Below, piece by piece: positions 5,264-7,854 of a stretch of 7,854 nt of DNA (position 1 is the stretch's first letter; the number at the start of each line of letters is the position of its first letter). Origin of the DNA: Gemmatimonadota bacterium (GTDB lineage Bacteria > Latescibacterota > UBA2968 > UBA8231); the NCBI GenBank assembly GCA_026706505.1, contig JAPOYQ010000309.1:1-7854 (forward strand). The letters run 5' to 3'. A program made the position numbers and the translations under genes. Under the pieces are notes generated by a model. That model was given only the letters and a program-made list of their open reading frames with translations, searched no databases and was not told the DNA's origin.

Positions 5264-6546
5264 CCCTCTTTTTGCAGGATATCCCCGGCAATCGCGTAGG
5301 TCGTTCCGTGCATGGCAATGACGACGAGTCCGATTCCGGCCGCGAGATAGCCGCCGAGGTACAAGTTGGGGATGTCAATCGACTCGTAGTTGTGGGCGTG
5401 GGTCTGGACTTGATCGAGTTGGAAGCGGTAGTTGTCGCGCATGGGCGCGAGGGTCAGCGGTGCAAAGTCCTGTAAGATCGAATAGTCGGCTGTGCCGCCG
5501 ATTTCCTTGATCACGTGATCGACTTCTACGACTTGGTTTCCCTCGGGCGTTTTCAGATTGACCTGTCCGTCTTCGGCGATCTGCGTCACTTGGGCGTGAT
5601 ACAAGGTTTTGAGCCGGGGCGAGCGGCTTTCGAGGATTTCGGCGATGCGATGGTAATAGGGTAGCCCGTGGCGGCTGTCGTTGATGAGCTGCCAATGGAC
5701 CGCTGGCCCTTGGCGCATGGCGTAGTACACCTGCTTGCCGGCGTCGTGCAATTCGGTCGCGGCCCAATCGCCCGAGCGCCCGCCGCCGACGACTATGACT
5801 CGCTCGCCAGGGAAGTCTGCGGGTTTGTCGTAGTGAGCGGTGACAAAAGGCCAGTCCTCGCCCTCCACCCCAAGGGAGCGCAACTGAGCGCGCTGGCCGG
5901 TTGCGAGGACCAAGTACTTACAGGTGTAGCGCTGCTCAACGCCCGTTTGCACGTGCCGACTGGTGAGCTGAAAGCCCCTTTCGTGCGGCTCAATTCGCTC
6001 GACTTCCTCAGAGGTGCGAATGCGCTCTGTCACCTCGAAGCGCTTGGGTACGCGGTGATAGTACTCGATCAGATCGGTCTTGAGGATTAGGGCGTTGACG
6101 TCTAAGGAACGCCCGATTTCCGCGGCGTGCTGCGCCAGCGGATAAAAGGCAAACTCCATCCACTGACCCGGCGACAAGGTCAGCAGGTTGTGCGGCGCGC
6201 GGTTCCACAACCCGCCGACTGACTCGCGGCTGATCAGCAGCGCGTCCAGCGGCTCGCCGCGCCGAAAGTCCATGGCGACTTGGTCCAGTTCCTCAAAGAG
6301 TTGTCGCGGGTGGTGCAAGGTGCGGAACAGATCGACGGGCCTGATGCCACTTTGCACGAGATACTGCATATCCAGCCCCAACAGCGTGCGGTCGAACTGT
6401 TGTAAGTATCCGGCTAGGGGCGCGTAGCGCGTGGCAAACATGCGGCTGTTGCGGAAGAAAGGATGCCAGCCGCCCAAGACCACGGCCAACGGCAGGCCCG
6501 CCGGCCCACCGCCGACGATGATGACGGTGTGGTGTTCTGGAGTCAT
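5254..6546 (-). CDS. OSGIN-like FAD/NAD(P)-binding oxidoreductase (FMO-type), 430 aa
   Basis: Probably an FAD-dependent, NAD(P)H-using oxidoreductase or monooxygenase. The N-terminal dinucleotide fold is VIIVGGGPAGLPLAVVL (8-24, GxGxxG at 12-17). A second Rossmann motif is VIVVGGGRSGDWAATEL (250-266, GxGxxG at 254-259). The FAD-binding LATG lies at 214-217. Segments SVGGLWN (109-115), LLTLSPGQWMEF (121-132), EYYHRVPKRF (161-170) and VEGEDWPFV (227-235) resemble OSGIN1/2-type flavoproteins as I remember them. It has no signal peptide or clear membrane anchor. The ATG at 6546 is chosen because the Rossmann strand begins a few residues later; the Shine-Dalgarno sequence there is weak, and an upstream in-frame start at 6651 would add an unlikely 35-residue leader. 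It is divergent from the PhyH gene. Substrate unknown; related alternatives are a flavin monooxygenase or N-hydroxylase-like enzyme. Confidence 0.82.
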   Translation of the reverse strand: MTPEHHTVIIVGGGPAGLPLAVVLGGWHPFFRNSRMFATRYAPLAGYLQQFDRTLLGLDMQYLVQSGIRPVDLFRTLHHPRQLFEELDQVAMDFRRGEPLDALLISRESVGGLWNRAPHNLLTLSPGQWMEFAFYPLAQHAAEIGRSLDVNALILKTDLIEYYHRVPKRFEVTERIRTSEEVERIEPHERGFQLTSRHVQTGVEQRYTCKYLVLATGQRAQLRSLGVEGEDWPFVTAHYDKPADFPGERVIVVGGGRSGDWAATELHDAGKQVYYAMRQGPAVHWQLINDSRHGLPYYHRIAEILESRSPRLKTLYHAQVTQIAEDGQVNLKTPEGNQVVEVDHVIKEIGGTADYSILQDFAPLTLAPMRDNYRFQLDQVQTHAHNYESIDIPNLYLGGYLAAGIGLVVIAMHGTTYAIAGDILQKEGRL

Positions 6547-6592
6547 TATCTTGTGGGTTAAAAGATGAAGGAAAAATTCCAGCCTGTCGAAA

Positions 6593-6674
6593 GCTAGCGT
6601 TTCCGCAGCAAGACCGCCACCGTAGGCGGAGACGCGACTTGAGCGGTACACATGAATTCGCTAGCATAGTATGC
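6593..6674. repeat. Inverted repeats in the divergent flavoprotein/PhyH gap (possible operators)
   Basis: GCTAGCG (6593-6599) and CGCTAGC (6659-6665) form a 7-bp inverted pair 59 nt apart, and each contains the palindrome GCTAGC. The 11-bp inverted repeat GCATA-G-TATGC (6664-6674) overlaps the second copy. A CCGCC/GGCGG hairpin with a 6-nt loop lies at 6614-6629. The arrangement suggests regulator binding or DNA looping, but short palindromes can occur by chance. Confidence 0.35.
6639..6667 (+). promoter_or_regulatory. Candidate sigma-70 promoter for the PhyH/Gfo-Idh pair
   Basis: TTGAGC (6639-6644), a 17-nt spacer and TAGCAT (6662-6667) each match the housekeeping consensus at 4 of 6 positions. 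The start would be near 6674, leaving a leader of about 35 nt with GAGGAG at 6695-6700. The -10 overlaps the inverted repeat at 6664-6674, which would allow repression. Confidence 0.4.
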
Positions 6675-6708
6675 GCTGGCCGAACTACAAAGCAGAGGAG
6701 ACAGGATC

Positions 6709-7605
6709 ATGACGCCCGAACAAATTATGGAACACCCGCCCAAGATCCTCACCCCAGAGCAGCGACAATCCTATTTCGACAAAGGCTTTCTCTTAGTTGA
6801 AAATCTCATTGGGCCGGAGTGGATTGAGCGCTTGTTGGCCATTACCGACGAAATGGTCGAGCGCAGCCGCGGCCTGACGCAATCGGACGAGGTCTTCGAT
6901 CTGGAGCCCGATCACACGGCCGACAACCCTCGCCTGCGGCGCCTTACCAGTCCGGTGGACCAGCACCCGGTTTATTGGGAGTTTGCCTCTCAGTCGGTTT
7001 TGGCCGACGTGGCCGCCGATCTGGTTGGCCCGGACGTCAAGTATCACCACTCGAAATTGAATTTCAAGTGGTCCGAAGGCGGCGAAGAAGTTAAGTGGCA
7101 CCAGGATATTACGTATTGGCCGCACACCAATTACAGCCCCTTGACCATCGGCACGTACCTCTACGATGTCGATGACGACCAAGGGCCTTTGGCCGGGGTC
7201 GCCGGCAGCCACAACGGGCCTTTGTTCGATCAGTACAATGCCTCTAGACAATGGGTCGGCTGTATCGCCGAGCAGGATTTGCCCCAAGTTGACCTCGGTC
7301 GCGTGGAGTATATGTCGGGACCGGCTGGGTCCATCACCATCCACAATTGCCGCACAGTACATGGGTCTAAGAAGAATTTATCGCCCAAGGGACGGCCCTT
7401 GTTGCTCAATATTTATTCGGCGGCCGACGCATTTCCCTATACGGCCAATCCCTTGAACAGCCCGCAGTACTCGGGAGTTATTGTGCGGGGCAAAGAGGCG
7501 CGCTGGGCCTATCACGACCCGCGGCCTTGTCTCATTCCGCCGGATTGGTCGGGGGGATATACGTCTTTGTACGCGCTGCAGCAGGAAGAGGAGTGGGAGG
7601 TATAA
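6709..7605 (+). CDS. Phytanoyl-CoA dioxygenase (PhyH) family protein, 298 aa
   Basis: A predicted Fe(II)/2-oxoglutarate-dependent oxygenase that hydroxylates an unknown small molecule in the cytoplasm; most bacterial PhyH members do not act on phytanoyl-CoA. The iron ligands are seen as His131-x-Asp133 in EVKWHQDITYW and His218 in CRTVHGSKKN. Arg229 (KGRPLLLNIY) is the likely 2-oxoglutarate carboxylate binder. DDQGPLAGVAGSHNG (156-170) is the segment typical of the family between the HxD and the distal His. The N-terminus has the usual LTPEQRQSYFDKGFLLVENL start (15-33). Length is normal for the family, and all ligand residues are present. The start at 6709 has GAGGAG (6695-6700) 8 nt upstream. 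It is followed 4 nt later by a Gfo/Idh/MocA gene, so the two are probably an operon. Confidence 0.92.
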   Translation: MTPEQIMEHPPKILTPEQRQSYFDKGFLLVENLIGPEWIERLLAITDEMVERSRGLTQSDEVFDLEPDHTADNPRLRRLTSPVDQHPVYWEFASQSVLADVAADLVGPDVKYHHSKLNFKWSEGGEEVKWHQDITYWPHTNYSPLTIGTYLYDVDDDQGPLAGVAGSHNGPLFDQYNASRQWVGCIAEQDLPQVDLGRVEYMSGPAGSITIHNCRTVHGSKKNLSPKGRPLLLNIYSAADAFPYTANPLNSPQYSGVIVRGKEARWAYHDPRPCLIPPDWSGGYTSLYALQQEEEWEV

Positions 7606-7609
7606 AGAT

Positions 7610-7854
7610 ATGGCCCCGTACAAAGTAGCCATCGTCGGCACTGGCATGGTCGCCAACGTCGGTCACATCCCCGCTTGGCTGGAGTTGGCCCCGGCCGTAG
7701 AAGTGGTCGGCGTGTTCAATCACACCTTGGCCAAGGCCCAACAGACCGCCGACCGCCACGGCATTCCCCGCGCGTACGACGACTGTGGACGCATGATGGA
7801 CGAGTTGCATCCCGATATCGTCTCCGTCTGCACCCCCAATGTCTCGCATCGCGC
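7610..7854 (+). CDS. Gfo/Idh/MocA-family oxidoreductase, N-terminal 81 residues (cut by window end)
   Basis: An NAD(P)-dependent dehydrogenase of the Gfo/Idh/MocA family, which usually acts on sugars, inositols or related polyols. The visible part is the N-terminal Rossmann fold. The nucleotide-binding turn is KVAIVGTGMVANVGHIPAWL (5-24), with GxGxxA at 10-15. After the next strand (VEVVGVFNHT, 31-40) comes LHPDIVSVCTPNVSHR (65-80), the familiar strand leading to the conserved CTPxxxH loop. The ATG at 7610 has GGAGG (7596-7600) 9 nt upstream, inside the end of the PhyH gene, and only 4 nt separate the two genes. The catalytic EKP motif lies beyond the visible part. Its pairing with a PhyH dioxygenase points to a joint catabolic or modification pathway, with unknown substrate. 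Confidence 0.92.
   Translation, partial: MAPYKVAIVGTGMVANVGHIPAWLELAPAVEVVGVFNHTLAKAQQTADRHGIPRAYDDCGRMMDELHPDIVSVCTPNVSHR

Noticed and set aside
6793..7362. 189-codon minus-strand ORF opposite the PhyH gene
   Set aside because: It is antisense to a gene with all Fe/2-oxoglutarate ligands intact and shows no motif of its own.

Overview
The window looks like chromosomal DNA from an uncultured, moderately GC-rich Gram-negative bacterium. Three things suggest this: a lipoprotein signal and an exported DUF4252 protein; an ECF sigma factor with a membrane-bound ZAS anti-sigma factor; and a mix of phytanoyl-CoA-dioxygenase-like, Gfo/Idh/MocA, SGNH-hydrolase and S9-type hydrolase genes. Such mixes are common in Latescibacterota, Poribacteria and Planctomycetes-like genomes. 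That placement is an impression from gene content, not a proven assignment. I saw no rRNA, tRNA, CRISPR array, transposase or phage gene.

Left block (1-1689): a divergent pair. A partial unknown gene reads leftward off the window edge, and a cytoplasmic SGNH-hydrolase-like gene reads rightward. They share a gap of about 100 bp with a perfect palindromic -10 box (TATTATAATA at 478-487). Just after the SGNH gene a new ORF starts at 1702 (MSEANLNQRNRETFQ...), but within about 50 bp it runs into the 3' end of an opposing gene and stops. This may be a rearrangement or assembly junction.

Middle block (1752-5263, all minus strand): a compact five-gene run with gaps of 2 to 11 nt or overlaps. In transcription order it holds an ECF sigma factor (5183-4701), a zinc-finger anti-sigma factor (4697-4176), a DUF4252 exported protein (4164-3577), a 72-residue lipoprotein (3574-3356), and a large alpha/beta-hydrolase of the prolyl-oligopeptidase/esterase type (3356-1752). 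The hydrolase starts at a TAATG overlap with the lipoprotein stop. A good ECF-type promoter (TGTAACC, 16 nt, CGTTA) lies directly before the sigma gene, so the unit is probably autoregulated. The first four genes form a recognisable envelope-signalling cassette. The hydrolase at its end is the unusual part.

Right block (5240-7854): an OSGIN-like FAD/NAD(P)H flavoprotein on the minus strand ends in a rho-independent terminator just before the sigma promoter. It is divergent from a plus-strand pair: a PhyH-type Fe(II)/2-oxoglutarate dioxygenase, then, 4 nt downstream, the start of a Gfo/Idh/MocA dehydrogenase cut by the window end. The 162-bp divergent gap holds inverted repeats that could be operators. 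These three oxidoreductases may act on a shared small-molecule substrate, which cannot be identified from sequence.
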